A stretch of DNA of 64,000 nucleotides from Sipunculus nudus (GCA_026874595.1 CM049306.1:57914019-57978018), one strand, 5' to 3'; counted from the stretch's first letter, positions 51,801-59,393 are shown. Program-made: numbers and translations. The notes: generated by a model not told the origin, from the sequence alone.

Positions 51801-52896
51801 AAAATGATTACTGATAAACTGCTCAGCCGCTTTTTGGGTGTATGCCTAGCGTTGCGGCACCAACTGTAGTTTTCACACCTTTGCCCGGCGATAATATCGG
51901 CCCAGAACTAAATAATTAAGGATCACAACTGTGTTTAAACACCTGAGTGCAGGCCCTTGTGAGTCGTAATTACAAAACATCATTTGAGGAATTTACATGG
52001 TCACAAATGTAAGCCTAAAAGTGGTTAATAAAGCTACCCTCTTAAGAAGATAGAGAGTGGATCCACTGTTACAGTATTGCAAGGTTACAAGTTTCAAGAA
52101 GTTGTGGAAATAAAGACCGTTTTTAACCTTTCACGAACTCTAATGTTATTTTGTGGATTTTGGCGGGAGCTATAATTTGAAATATAGAATGTTTAAAAGG
52201 GAAGAAAACGATTAATTTGAAATAAAGTATACCGCCTACCTCTCGTGCAGTCACAAGTGAATGACTTGGTGGATACATTTATACATGCCCCGCCATTCTG
52301 ACAAGGATCGCTGGCGCACGGGTTTAGGTATTCACACAGATCCCCGTAATATCCAGGGGCACAACTACAGGTGAAGTTCACGTTGGATTCGTTCTTACAG
52401 GTTCCACCGTTCTCACATGGTTTGGTCGAGCAAGGGTTGTACGATTCGCAGTTTTGTCCGTAGAAACCGCTGGGGCAGTCACATCGGTAACTGTTATGGG
52501 AAACATGCTTACACGATGCGCCATTTTGGCAAATGGCGACCGCCGAACACACATTGAAAAACTGACAGGCGTTGCCGTAGTAGCCTGTACGACAGTCACA
52601 TTTGTAAGTATTATGGGATGTATTACGACACATTCCTTCGTTCTGACAAGGGCTTAATGAACAGCGATTGAAGTTGGTACAGTTTCTCCCCCAGAATCCT
52701 TGGGCACACTTGCATTCGTACGTGCCGCTAGAGATGTGATGACATTCGCCGAAGTTCTCGCAGGGATCCATGGAACAAGGGTTGAGGAATTGGCAGTGGT
52801 CTCCATAGTAACCATTTTCACAATCACAGTGGTATCCCGGAAAGTAATTCTGCGACATGCATCCCCCATTTTTACATGGCTTATCAAGACCGCATA
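19651..52896 (-). CDS. Giant adhesion GPCR: 43 EGF repeats, HRM, GAIN/GPS, 7TM (5'-partial, 14 exons)
   Basis: Exons in transcript order: 52896-52240, 49806-45613, 40952-40818, 40270-40074, 38412-38272, 36113-36019, 35381-35231, 30537-30298, 25875-25836, 24867-24770, 24424-24300, 23490-23225, 21118-21049, 20377-19651. The joined frame is uninterrupted: 2377 residues from the first complete codon to a TGA. Residues ~1-710 are 18 EGFs of a non-calcium type; ~711-1660 are 25 EGFs, mostly with the calcium-binding (D/N)(I/V)(D/N)EC start; ~1662-1727 HRM; ~1728-1982 GAIN with GPS; then seven helices and a cytoplasmic tail. It is a class B2 (adhesion) receptor expected at the plasma membrane and predicted to self-cleave and signal through a tethered agonist. 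The signal peptide is not seen, so exons are missing upstream. The ligand is unknown. CELSR and ADGRE also combine EGF with GAIN/7TM, but CELSR has cadherins and ADGRE few EGFs and no HRM. Confidence 0.92.
21049..21118 (-). CDS. Receptor exon 13: TM4
   Basis: 70 nt. The acceptor is ATTACAG/GGC and the donor GA/GTAAGTC, phase 1 in and 2 out. It encodes LPLVVVVIMLGV (TM4) and the start of extracellular loop 2. Confidence 0.92.
21150..21327. repeat. CAGTAGAACCT-type MITE in receptor intron
   Basis: It starts CAGTAGAACCTTCTATAAGA and ends with the inverted counterpart GTCTTATTACACAGGTTTCACT. Length and ends match the MITE family seen at 55,440 and 55,819, though the interior differs. It begins 32 bp from exon 13. 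Confidence 0.6.
21328..23224. other. Receptor intron between exons 12 and 13, remainder
   Basis: AT-rich, with no coding signature recognised. The short open frames here have no domain. Confidence 0.4.
23225..23490 (-). CDS. Receptor exon 12: TM2, TM3, start of TM4
   Basis: 266 nt. The acceptor is TCTACAG/GAA and the donor TGGG/GTAATT, phase 2 in and 1 out. It encodes intracellular loop 1 (RKLRGDRSGR), TM2 (VLINLCFALLCLNVMYILA), the conserved extracellular cysteine (GGCVAVAALLHY) expected to bond with ECL2, and TM3 with the family signature FLLASFLWMLLEAINLYQML. Confidence 0.95.
24300..24424 (-). CDS. Receptor exon 11: TM1
   Basis: 125 nt. The acceptor is TTTACAG/GAC and the donor CAG/GTACGT, phase 0 in and 2 out. 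A short linker (DPDPGSKIPE) leads into TM1 (LALSVISYVGCALSILGLII). Confidence 0.94.
24770..24867 (-). CDS. Receptor exon 10: second half of GPS and tethered agonist
   Basis: 98 nt. The acceptor is CTTTGCAG/AAA and the donor CTG/GTAAGT, phase 1 in and 0 out. It encodes W-S-S-S-G-V, then T-T-C-F-S-N-H-L-T and SFAVLL. The expected cleavage triad H-L/T is intact. The usual W...GC cysteine is valine and the second cysteine of the usual C-x-C is serine. Confidence 0.93.
24788..24796 (-). other. GPS autoproteolysis site (His-Leu/Thr codons)
   Basis: Minus-strand codons CAT CTG ACA (residues 1974-1976). By family knowledge, cleavage falls between Leu and Thr and exposes the tethered-agonist sequence TSFAVLL. 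The catalytic base and nucleophile are both present. Confidence 0.85.
25592..25613. repeat. Homopolymer C run (22 nt)
   Basis: An uninterrupted C run inside the intron between exons 9 and 10, one of many long G/C runs in the receptor introns. Confidence 0.95.
25836..25875 (-). CDS. Receptor exon 9: 40-nt microexon with the GPS CVFW motif
   Basis: The acceptor is TATCTTTCCAG/GGG and the donor AGCG/GTGAGG, phase 0 in and 1 out. It encodes GALRTRCVFWKSS, the canonical first half of the GPS. Joined to its neighbours it gives ...NPK-GALRTRCVFWKSS-ERQW..., the expected spacing. Confidence 0.9.
25949..27320. repeat. Interspersed repeat family F, long copy (about 1.37 kb)
   Basis: It starts TGGCCCATGGGTCATGACGC and ends after a GGACGGACGGACAGACGGAC tail and ATAGCTCAGATGACTTTCAG. 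The body contains several degenerate ~150-200 bp modules with GACCT(T/A)ATTT and CTTCCCTGGATGTT phrases. It is non-coding. Confidence 0.65.
29727..30098. repeat. Interspersed repeat family F, short internally deleted copy
   Basis: It has the same start (GGGTCATGACGCTCACCTGA), the same early phrase (TATTAATTATTAATG) and the same GACGGACAAAGGGTTGAT and GGCTCAGGTGACT end as the 25,949 copy, but only about 370 bp. Confidence 0.65.
30298..30537 (-). CDS. Receptor exon 8: GAIN subdomain B
   Basis: 240 nt, phase 0 in and out. The acceptor is GATGACAG/GTC and the donor AAAG/GTGAGC. It encodes VLPSIRIPVEAL, a strand-rich middle (VRVWFVLYSNSKLF), and DANIFNLSDPVAYTLPNP, the typical GAIN segment just before the GPS. 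Confidence 0.92.
33037..33196. repeat. Inverted repeat flanking a CA/TA microsatellite
   Basis: The left arm (CTCATCAACCTGCTTGTTA, then GCGTGAAATACTTTA) is an imperfect reverse complement of the right arm (GTAAGTATTCACGC, then ACAAGCAGGTTGGTGAGATG). The arms are about 45 bp and enclose (CA)n(TA)n. Confidence 0.75.
33438..35016. repeat. 1.6-kb intronic minisatellite with higher-order repeats
   Basis: The basic unit is about 30 bp (AGGAAACTAGAAGGACAAAG, then TAGGAGCACAGT). Larger blocks are themselves duplicated: the block at about 33,769 recurs at about 34,085 (316-bp step), and a ~122-bp block repeats around 34,363-34,500. On the gene strand each unit reads as a pyrimidine tract ending in AG. 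The long open frames read through it are low-complexity artefacts. Confidence 0.93.
35231..35381 (-). CDS. Receptor exon 7: GAIN
   Basis: 151 nt. The acceptor is TTCTTCAG/ACT and the donor CAG/GTATGC, phase 2 in and 0 out. It encodes LTTAIDRYLSRVPLRGSNL, then a strand (NIQVQAVDVDK) ending THNEQ. Confidence 0.92.
36019..36113 (-). CDS. Receptor exon 6: GAIN helices
   Basis: 95 nt. The acceptor is ATTTCAG/CTT and the donor AAAG/GTCAGT, phase 0 in and 2 out. It encodes LAVSMINIISNLMDVNTSVI, then QSSEQDKTVGE, typical of the helical GAIN subdomain A. Confidence 0.92.
36983..37146 (-). pseudogene. Possible GAIN-exon-like fragment in receptor intron 5
   Basis: An open minus-strand stretch encodes SEDRIIRPYEDANIFDISDN. 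It resembles residues of exon 8 (AMDRMV......DANIFNLSDP): 7 of 9 positions match in the DANIF..SD core. It sits upstream of its putative parent and lacks the rest of the exon. It could be a decayed duplicated exon or a chance match. The neighbouring open frame 36,539-36,808 has no recognisable domain. Confidence 0.3.
38272..38412 (-). CDS. Receptor exon 5: start of GAIN
   Basis: 141 nt, phase 0 in and out. The acceptor is ATTTCAG/ATA and the donor AAG/GTAAGG. It encodes a helical, charged segment (TAVEATKEAEAVKNM to MASFTLKDPK) with a sequon (NSS). Confidence 0.9.
39208..39446. repeat. ~120-bp direct tandem duplication with G/C runs
   Basis: The phrases GGTATTCATGCAGAAGCGGA, GGGGGTCC and TACCTGGGGACC, up to CATTAGTCCTCCTGAGTTGG, occur twice in succession. 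Both copies hold long G and C homopolymers. Glycine/proline-rich open frames here are artefacts. Confidence 0.9.
39739..39804. repeat. (AT)n microsatellite
   Basis: An uninterrupted TA repeat of about 66 bp in receptor intron 4, followed by a short GT-rich stretch (39,846-39,864). Confidence 0.95.
40074..40270 (-). CDS. Receptor exon 4: HRM (hormone-receptor) domain
   Basis: 197 nt, phase 1 in and 0 out. The acceptor is CATGATAG/GCA and the proposed donor AAAGAG/GCAAGT. It encodes SCPSTETGGSWGTAKWKK, then ECPHGP, RRCEL and QQPVYDNCKE: the HRM pattern of a C-P-x(5-7)-G-x-W start, a CP(H)G, and a closing W..P....C. The GC donor is required to keep phase with exon 5, because nearby GT donors give the wrong phase. 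Confidence 0.88.
40818..40952 (-). CDS. Receptor exon 3: last EGF repeat (43)
   Basis: 135 nt, symmetric phase 1-1. The acceptor is TTCATCAG/GAC and the donor AAGG/GTAAGT. It encodes QHCEEE (end of EGF 42) and EGF 43 from INKCTSLPCQNGGTC to SGVDCGTK. The six cysteines are present; the usual Asp/Glu before C1 is Asn-Lys, so calcium binding is less certain. Confidence 0.94.
41974..42080. repeat. Short repeat shared with 61,405-61,520
   Basis: Both places contain a GGACCTGT phrase, TATAGCAATCGAATGTTTA (here) or CATAGCAATCGAATGTTTA (there), and TCAAGACTG. An otherwise unclassified dispersed sequence. Confidence 0.5.
42092..44000. repeat. Interspersed repeat family F, ~1.9-kb copy, inverted relative to 25,949
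   Basis: It begins TTTTAGCTGAGCTGAC, then a TTTGTCCGTCGTCCGTCCGT segment (the reverse complement of the family tail). It ends GCGCCGTGACCCATGGGTCC near 43,997. The right half matches window positions 1-275. It is non-coding. Confidence 0.65.
44001..45612. other. Remainder of receptor intron 2
   Basis: AT-rich, with a run of 18 G at 44,855-44,872. No exon-like feature was recognised. Confidence 0.4.
45613..49806 (-). CDS. Receptor exon 2: single 4.2-kb exon with EGF repeats ~6 (end) to 42
   Basis: 4194 nt, phase 1-1. The acceptor is TCTTTCCAG/GTC and the donor ACAG/GTACAT. EGFs 7-17 are of the type NPC...PC.N.G.C.N.S...Y.C.C..GYYG..C. EGF 18 has an insert of about 27 residues between C3 and C4. 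EGFs 19-42 are calcium-binding type, most opening INEC, IDEC or VDEC and ending GYTG..CE. Many carry the O-fucose consensus C-x4-(S/T)-C (CQNGGTC, CRHGATC) and the O-glucose consensus C-x-S-x-P-C (CSSSPC, CLSNPC). EGF 34 is short (CQHGNC), and EGF 36 opens EDKC instead of DEC. Not a Notch gene: it continues in frame to HRM/GAIN/7TM exons. Confidence 0.95.
49807..52239. other. Receptor intron 1 of the visible gene
   Basis: 2.4 kb, with no further EGF exon found on the minus strand. It contains the possible retroelement fragment at 51,296-51,628 and otherwise nothing recognised. Confidence 0.45.
51296..51628 (+). mobile_element. Possible decayed retrotransposon fragment
   Basis: An open plus-strand stretch contains CFITDYLNIFEGGYLQSL and PLIEDTEHLLFMYKRSLFLK. 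The latter resembles the I-E-D-(E/T)-x-H-x-(L/I)-F segment near the C terminus of LINE-type polyproteins. The cysteines expected there are missing and no reverse-transcriptase core was seen. A weak call. Confidence 0.25.
52240..52896 (-). CDS. Receptor exon 1 of those visible: EGF repeats 1-6
   Basis: 657 nt, phase 1-1. The acceptor is TTTTTTCAG/TAT and the donor AGAG/GTAGGC. It encodes CGLDKPCKNGGC..., then five more EGFs opening NPC, NRC or NVC, the last finishing in the next exon. It enters in phase 1, so at least one coding exon with a signal peptide must lie upstream. The first 41 nt of the exon belong to a tandem repeat unit (see 52,856-53,300). Confidence 0.93.
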
Positions 52897-53300
52897 CTGA
52901 AAAAAATAATACATGCCAGCTATTACATGCATCGTTATTCAGTGCTTTTCAATCCATCTACTTAAACAATATAAAACATGCCAGCCATTTCATGCCTACT
53001 TTTTACATGACCTGTCTAAACCATTCACTAGAGCTAAACAAGTCATGCCAGTCATTACATGCCAAGTATTTACATGAACTGTCGATACCGCACACTTAAA
53101 CAAACCAAGACATATAGCAGGTATTACATGCCTGGTTTATACATTGATTAATTATACCGCCTACTGAAACAAAATAAGGCATTGTAGCTATTAGATGCAT
53201 TACATACCCCGTTATTACAGGATCTAACCAGACACACAATGAAACAAAGAGGACATGGCAACCATTGATGATCACCCACAACCAGTACAAAAACTAAAAA
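52856..53300. repeat. ~68-bp degenerate tandem repeat overlapping a splice acceptor
   Basis: Unit starts (CATGC or GATG) at 52,856, 52,926, 52,991, 53,058, 53,128, 53,194 and 53,267: steps of 70, 65, 67, 70, 66 and 73 bp. Units share TTTACATG, an A(C/T)CGC.(T/A)ACT(G/T)AAA phrase and CATG(C/A)CAG(C/T)(C/T)ATTA. Unit 1 includes the first 41 nt of the EGF exon and its CAG acceptor. The unit at 53,128 keeps an acceptor-like CTGAAAC; others have lost it. A further related unit lies near 53,570-53,640. Confidence 0.75.
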
Positions 53301-55411
53301 TAACAACCAGAATCCTGCAATCGCTAAGAGATCACTGTAAGCGTCTCCCCGAACCCCATATGTGAGCGATAATAGGGAATCGTTAGTGGAGTACACCCCT
53401 TTTGAATGAGGTAAAGGTAAATGATATCAGGTGCAAATTGGTGACATAGGATCAATATTGTTCTCAAATTTCAGCGTTTGCAATCAGCCATAAAACGCAC
53501 ATGGACATTGGCGGAAGACAGAAAAAAATTATATGTTCTGTCCAGGTCACATATTTAATGAGAAAAAGACATGACAGCCATTAATAAACACCCATAACTG
53601 GTACATATACAAAACAATAACAAATACAAATTCGAAAAGAGAACCTAATCATAGAACATTTTACATGGCACTTAATTAATAGTTATGTTTGGCCTAATTT
53701 GACACAAGGTCTATAGGCCTACTACCGATCCTCATTCAACAGGACTTGTTTTAAAGCATTTCAGTCGTACTTATCGAAGTTACACACGATGAACATTTCA
53801 TATGTTTTGGTTCTAATCAACACATAATGCAGAGGGCATATATTTTTGAGAGATCTCAAAGACCTGCGCATACAGCATGACCAGATTTAGAACGAGCTTT
53901 TGCTCTGTAGTATATATACAGAGCCACAAGGCCATGCCTTTATATATCTGGCGGGAAAAGCGTATATAACGTTCTAACCCTGTATATGGGTGCCTGTCCT
54001 AGTGATTGTTTCACCCAGCGGGTATGCATGTTTTACAACATCACTGCTAACCTCCTGGCTCACCCATCAGAAATGTAATACATATACACGGCAGGCTGAA
54101 ACAATCGCGTGTGCAACAAGTGGTCTGTTCACTTGGACAGGCACCCAACACAGAGTTTCAGAACAAGTGCTGCGCAGACCGTTGTATGCGCACCGTCCGC
54201 TAGATAAATGAAGGCAGAGGCCTATGTAGTTGGCCAGCCAAACTCTGAAAAGTCCTCTAGAATTATTTTTTAACGGCATCGCGTGTTAATAGCAGGCATT
54301 CGTGTGGGGTCTGACAGTGATAGAAGGTAAATAAGATGTGGGTGGATGCCATCACGAAATTTGAATTTGAAGGTCATTTTGAAGGTCATCAAGGTCATAA
54401 GGTATAAAATTTCGTTTTTTTTTTCTTGTTTGGTGTAATATAGGCCACTTTTTTCAAATTTAAAATGGATATATCAATTGTTTTGTTGATTGCAAATGAA
54501 AATTTAGTATTACAAACAGATAAACTTGTAATGAATAAAAATGTGCATGATTCAATACATATACTATAGGACTGTGGTTTCACTTAATTTGTAACCCTGT
54601 GTTTGCACTGTACATAGTCTGATCGTCCTGTCCGTTGGTTTGTGTGTTTGTCTCTCACTCACCTCTGAGACGTCTGAATGCAAAACTTAGTCATTTTATC
54701 ATGCATGGGCCACATAGGGATCATTGGCAACTTTGACAAGGCTACGTTTTGTTTTGTAATAGATGTTAGTATGTTCTATGTGTTAACATGTATTGACAAT
54801 TTGACAGCAGTTTCTTAAACAATATTAAGTTGCTTACTCCTTCCACTGCAGTGATATAAACTTTTTATTTATTTCTTTTTGTCACGAAGCAGATCAAGTC
54901 TCAAATAGACGCATTCTGCAAATATTTCATTTATGATAGTGCAAACTGACGCATAATCATTTTTATACTATCTTTTTCCAACTAGTTTTATTTATATTCA
55001 GAGCCTGAGAGAGAATCCTAAAAACACTAGAATGTACATGCTACTTTGACGACTATAGTGTTTGGAATAAAATAATAGTAAAATATCATGACATAATGCG
55101 TATCAATAATAGGAATATCTTTGACTGATTAATCGATTGCACGCATGAATGAAAGTCCCTGCAGGTGTTTGAACCCATTTAAGTCATATGGAAATATTAC
55201 GACAGTTATAGTGACAAAAAACAATAATAACTAGAATACGGGTAGTCGACAAGCGACTACGTGTATCCGCCTAAATCAGAGTGGAACGGGTGAAGTGAGG
55301 CATGGATTAAGTGGCAAGGGGAAATAGAGTGAAGTGTTGCATATTAGCATGGATGTCTGCAGCCAAATTGTGTATGAAGGTTGCCCCCCTACCACAAAAT
55401 CCAGAAATCAG
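53301..55411. other. Upstream non-coding region
   Basis: No exon with a signal peptide or EGF cysteine pattern was recognised on the minus strand. The plus and minus frames near 54,000-54,280 have no domain. Confidence 0.4.
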
Positions 55412-55439
55412 GAGGTATCTGAATATATATATATATGTT

Positions 55440-55616
55440 CAGTAGAACCTTCGAATTACGGACACGAACGGGACCGGACATTTTGTCCGCAGTAGAGAGG
55501 TGGCCTTAGTAAAAAGGTTACAGATTTCGGGACCTACTTTCAAGGGACTGTCCGTAGGTGGCCGTAAATAGGAGGTGCCCTTAGTACAGAAGTGCCCGTC
55601 AGGAGAGGTTGCACTG
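55440..55616. repeat. 177-bp CAGTAGAACCT MITE, copy 1
   Basis: It starts CAGTAGAACCTTCGAATTAC and ends AGGAGAGGTTGCACTG, which are imperfect inverted ends. It is flanked by TATATA on the right. Family resemblance is to TA-targeting Tigger/pogo-type MITEs (CAGT ends); this is tentative. Confidence 0.75.
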
Positions 55617-55641
55617 TTAATATATATATATAGAAAGAAAT

Positions 55642-55758
55642 GATCGAGATAGAAAGTCTGTATACCTGGACGGCCATGCTTGGAAAAGTTTAGTTTAGGC
55701 CATAATGAATTGAAAGCATGAGATAATACATATCCTGTTCTAAATGATTAGGTATCTG

Positions 55759-55759
<1 letters not shown>
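55642..55759. repeat. 118-bp inverted repeat, left arm
   Basis: From GATCGAGATAGAAAGTCTGT to GATTAGGTATCTGA. It is the exact reverse complement of 56,049-56,166 over 118 bp. Confidence 0.95.
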
Positions 55760-55818
<59 letters not shown>

Positions 55819-55995
55819 CAGTAGAACCTTCGAATTACGGACACGAACGGGACCGGACATTTTGTCCGCAGTAGAGAGGTGGCCTTAGTAAAAAGGTTAC
55901 AGATTTCGGGACCTACTTTCAAGGGACTGTCCGTAGGTGGCCGTAAATAGGAGGTGCCCTTATTACAGAAGTGCCCGTCAGGAGAGGTTGCACTG
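55819..55995. repeat. 177-bp CAGTAGAACCT MITE, copy 2
   Basis: Same length as copy 1, with one difference seen (CCTTAGTACAG versus CCTTATTACAG). It is flanked on both sides by long TA runs. Confidence 0.8.
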
Positions 55996-56048
<53 letters not shown>

Positions 56049-56049
<1 letters not shown>

Positions 56050-56166
56050 CAGATACCTAATCATTTAGAACAGGATATGTATTATCTCATGCTTTCAATT
56101 CATTATGGCCTAAACTAAACTTTTCCAAGCATGGCCGTCCAGGTATACAGACTTTCTATCTCGATC
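56049..56166. repeat. 118-bp inverted repeat, right arm
   Basis: A perfect inverted partner of 55,642-55,759. The arms enclose MITE copy 2 and two (TA)n runs. Confidence 0.95.
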
Positions 56167-56992
56167 ACCTGATTAAGCCTAGTTCAATATCTATTATTTA
56201 GCTATTATTTTAAGAATGAAAACAAGAGAAAACTTTTGTCACCTACATATGAAGGTGTAGAGTAACGAATGGCTGATATGTTCATATTTTTATGCGGGGG
56301 GGGGGGGGCATGGCCCCCTGCGACACCCCGCTGGATGCGCCCCTGATGCAGACGTCCAAACTTGGGTAAAGAAGCTCGAAAAAGTAACAAAGTCTTCATT
56401 TAACACCTCCAATCAAAAACTCGAAGCCCCGTATGTTTATTAAAGTGACCTCGCTTAAAGTTGATTTGCATATTTGCATATTAAGGGAAAAGTTCAGGGC
56501 ATATTTGCTGACTCACTTGACTTGATGAAACAATACAAAAAAACTTGATGTCCTTATTTACTCTAAGATGATGTTTGATTGATTATCTAATTTTGATGGC
56601 CTGCAGACTGGCAGGCGAGAGAAGCAACCGAGACTTTCAGGCAAGCATTGCAAGTGAACAGCCTTTTCAAAACACAGTAGAATGTTTCTATCACATGTAC
56701 TGTGAATTCACGACATCTCGTGATCCAGGTCACCACGTAGATTAAAGAAAAAAAATCCTTTATACCTGTTGTGAAATATTGCTAAAAGCTGAGAGTAATA
56801 AAGGTATTCGTTTAATATGAGGTGCATGTGGTCACTTTGAATAAATGCTTATCACTGAGATAGGGGTACTAACCCTAACCCTTGAAAGACGGAAAATCAT
56901 CGCAGATTGTAAAAAAAAATGGATAATGCCATTGATGTATTGATGCCAGGCAAATGGAAGGGTTCCCCCCAGTTTCGATAACAAAGACAAAC

Positions 56993-57077
56993 CTGCGCAT
57001 GCGTGGGACACAATCTTCCTGAAAACTATGATAAAAATTCGAATACGCAAGCAGACAGGCGCAGCAAATAAACGCAT
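56993..57077 (-). CDS. Weak candidate for an upstream coding exon of the receptor
   Basis: A minus-strand ATG opens MRLFAAPVCLRIRIFIIVF, a short hydrophobic N terminus. It ends at GCGCAG/GTTTGT in phase 1, the phase needed by the EGF exon at 52,896. The hydrophobic core is broken by arginines, so it is not a textbook signal peptide, and nothing else supports it. Confidence 0.18.
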
Positions 57078-57748
57078 TAAAAAGGACAAGGCACCATGTC
57101 CAAAACAACTATTTCCTTTTATTTCCTGCAGTTATCGTGCTAATCGAGTCCCATTGTAGCTTATCACAGAGCAGAACATCGTAAACAACACAGCGTGTGA
57201 GGTTTTAAAGCAGACCCTCCAGAGTTCTGACTATTTTTCATCACAGTTTGATATGCATCGCGAACCAAATGATTGTCCTTTGCACGAAAACGACAGTTAT
57301 TAGGTTTTGCGTCGATTTCTTCCTATTATCGGACCAACGACGGATGGTTTTCCTGGAGCTCGGTAAGTTGTGCTTTGTAAATCTCGGCGATTACGCAGGC
57401 CACGATTACTTAGTCGATACTTGGTCTTTGTTGGACTTCCGTTAGGGGTACCACCACAGCAAAAACGACCTGCGTCACAGACTCGTTAACCTGCGCTGAT
57501 GGAGTACTTGCTTCGTTGGCAACGAATATGAACTAGAAGTCCCCCACCCTCGGCCATCATTTCGCCAAAGGTCTGGTCAGAAGGGCCTGCCTTGGCTATT
57601 TAATAAAAAAATAATTTATTTTGAATTCTGTTGAAATTTGGCAATGTAAAAAAAATACATTGGCGAACCAGTCCGGAAAAGTAAGCTGGAATGACGGAAT
57701 GCAAGAGTTTTAGAAATCCGATTGAATCCGTAAATAATAAAGCAATAT

Positions 57749-58049
57749 TTTTAGCTCAGCTGACTTTTTAATCTGGGTTCTCTAAGATTAAGGTCACTGT
57801 GACATACCTTCTCCGAGTTACGGCAGACGCTATGACTCCCTTGAGTTTAAATTCAGCCTGTCAGGTTTCAATAAGGGCCCATGAATGCAACAGGAAAGTA
57901 ATCCGAGGACAGCGTCTATCTGCAGAGAGATTTTTGTGGCAAGGGGACGTGTATTGACAAAGTTCAGAGCTGAGCAACCCTTCCTTTGGCCACAACCTAT
58001 CAAATGATATTAGTATGACAAACTGCTGAGCGTCATGGCCCATGGGCCA
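57749..58049. repeat. Interspersed repeat family F, ~300-bp copy
   Basis: It begins TTTTAGCTCAGCTGACTTTT and ends GAGCGTCATGGCCCATGGGC, the two termini of the family, with most of the body deleted. Confidence 0.6.
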
Positions 58050-59377
58050 ATAAGTTTCACAATGTCTCAACCCGAAAGATAATTGTCCAGGTTATAAATA
58101 ACGATCAGTTAAATGCTGATGATTGTTTGTTTGGTGTCATTATAGAATGCCACTATCAAAGTGAGTTTGGCAATTATGTGAGACAATATGAAATGGAGGC
58201 AACATATTGCAGAACCCAAAAGTCATTAGTGAAAAAATATATATATTTGTTCATATTATTCAGATCGTCAATTGTTTACTTCTGTGATGATTAATTAAGT
58301 ATGAACTTTCAAGACTTAACAATGTCTCGGACTAACGCACTTAAGCAACATACAAAAGCTCGACCAAAGAGTGTTGGCAACATAAGAAGCACGTCTCTTT
58401 TCTTCCCTCTCTTTTGGTTACATATCAATGTGTAAATGTAAGCAACCTATGAATAATTACGCACACTAGGTCTTTTTCACGGACATCTGCATTGCTCGCC
58501 TGCAGTGTTCAGATCTAAATTAACAGGTTAATTGGGATTTTGTCAAGGAAAAGTAAACACAAGCCAATGCCATGTCAAGGGAAAATAATTACAGGGCTAG
58601 GGTAGATTTTTATCATTTAGGATATAGAAAAATATGACTTTTTTGCAACAACATTGTGTATCGAACCCGAACATTTAGTGCCATTCGTCTCCTGCAGGTG
58701 TCACTGGTTAGTGGGAAAAATAAATAGCAGCTCTCCAGCAACCTTACTTTATTGAAAAGTTAGGCCATACCTGTCAAAAGTCGGAATGCATGGGTTCATT
58801 GTACAACTCTCATGATTGATTTTCTATATTTTGATATAAAAGTGTGCATTGATAATTACAGTAATTCCTGAAATATTAAGGTCTTTTACGTATGCAAACC
58901 CATAAACCGACTGCTTTTTTTCAACGAAATGTAATGTACATTTTATATTCTATATTTGATTAAATCAATTCAAACTAATTCAGTATATCAATAAACTAAG
59001 AAACTGAATATTAAATATGATATAAAGCCTACCATTTATTATATTAAATGATTCGCAATTTGTCTCTTATTTTTTCTTGCTTTAAAGAATGCATATGCAT
59101 ATGCATTAATCTTAAATGCCACTTTTTGTGGCATATTTGTAGAAAAGCGTCATGGCAGTTTGACTCAAAGGGAGTATTAAAACACAGGTTGCACCACCAA
59201 ATGCTTATTTTCACATTGGCTATTTGCACAGTATATCTGCAGATTTGGTAAGCGTAGCTTTCAACGAACGGAATAAAACACAGGTAAAATGTATCACATT
59301 TAGTAAAATTGTACATGGCGCATCATGTCTCAGGAATTAAAGGTCTTCAAGAACTCTCTCTCTCTCTCTTAATATAT

Positions 59378-59393
59378 AATTCACAGGAATGGT

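Noticed and set aside
45613-52896. Interpretation of the EGF exons as a Notch, Jagged or fibropellin gene
   Set aside because: The exons continue in matching phase into HRM, GAIN, GPS and 7TM exons on the same strand, and there are no LNR, DSL or Notch transmembrane features.
56875-57108. Signal-peptide-like frame WCLVLFNAFICCACLLAYS on the minus strand
   Set aside because: It has no ATG: the frame opens at TTG directly after a TAG stop, and its exit phase does not fit the EGF exon.
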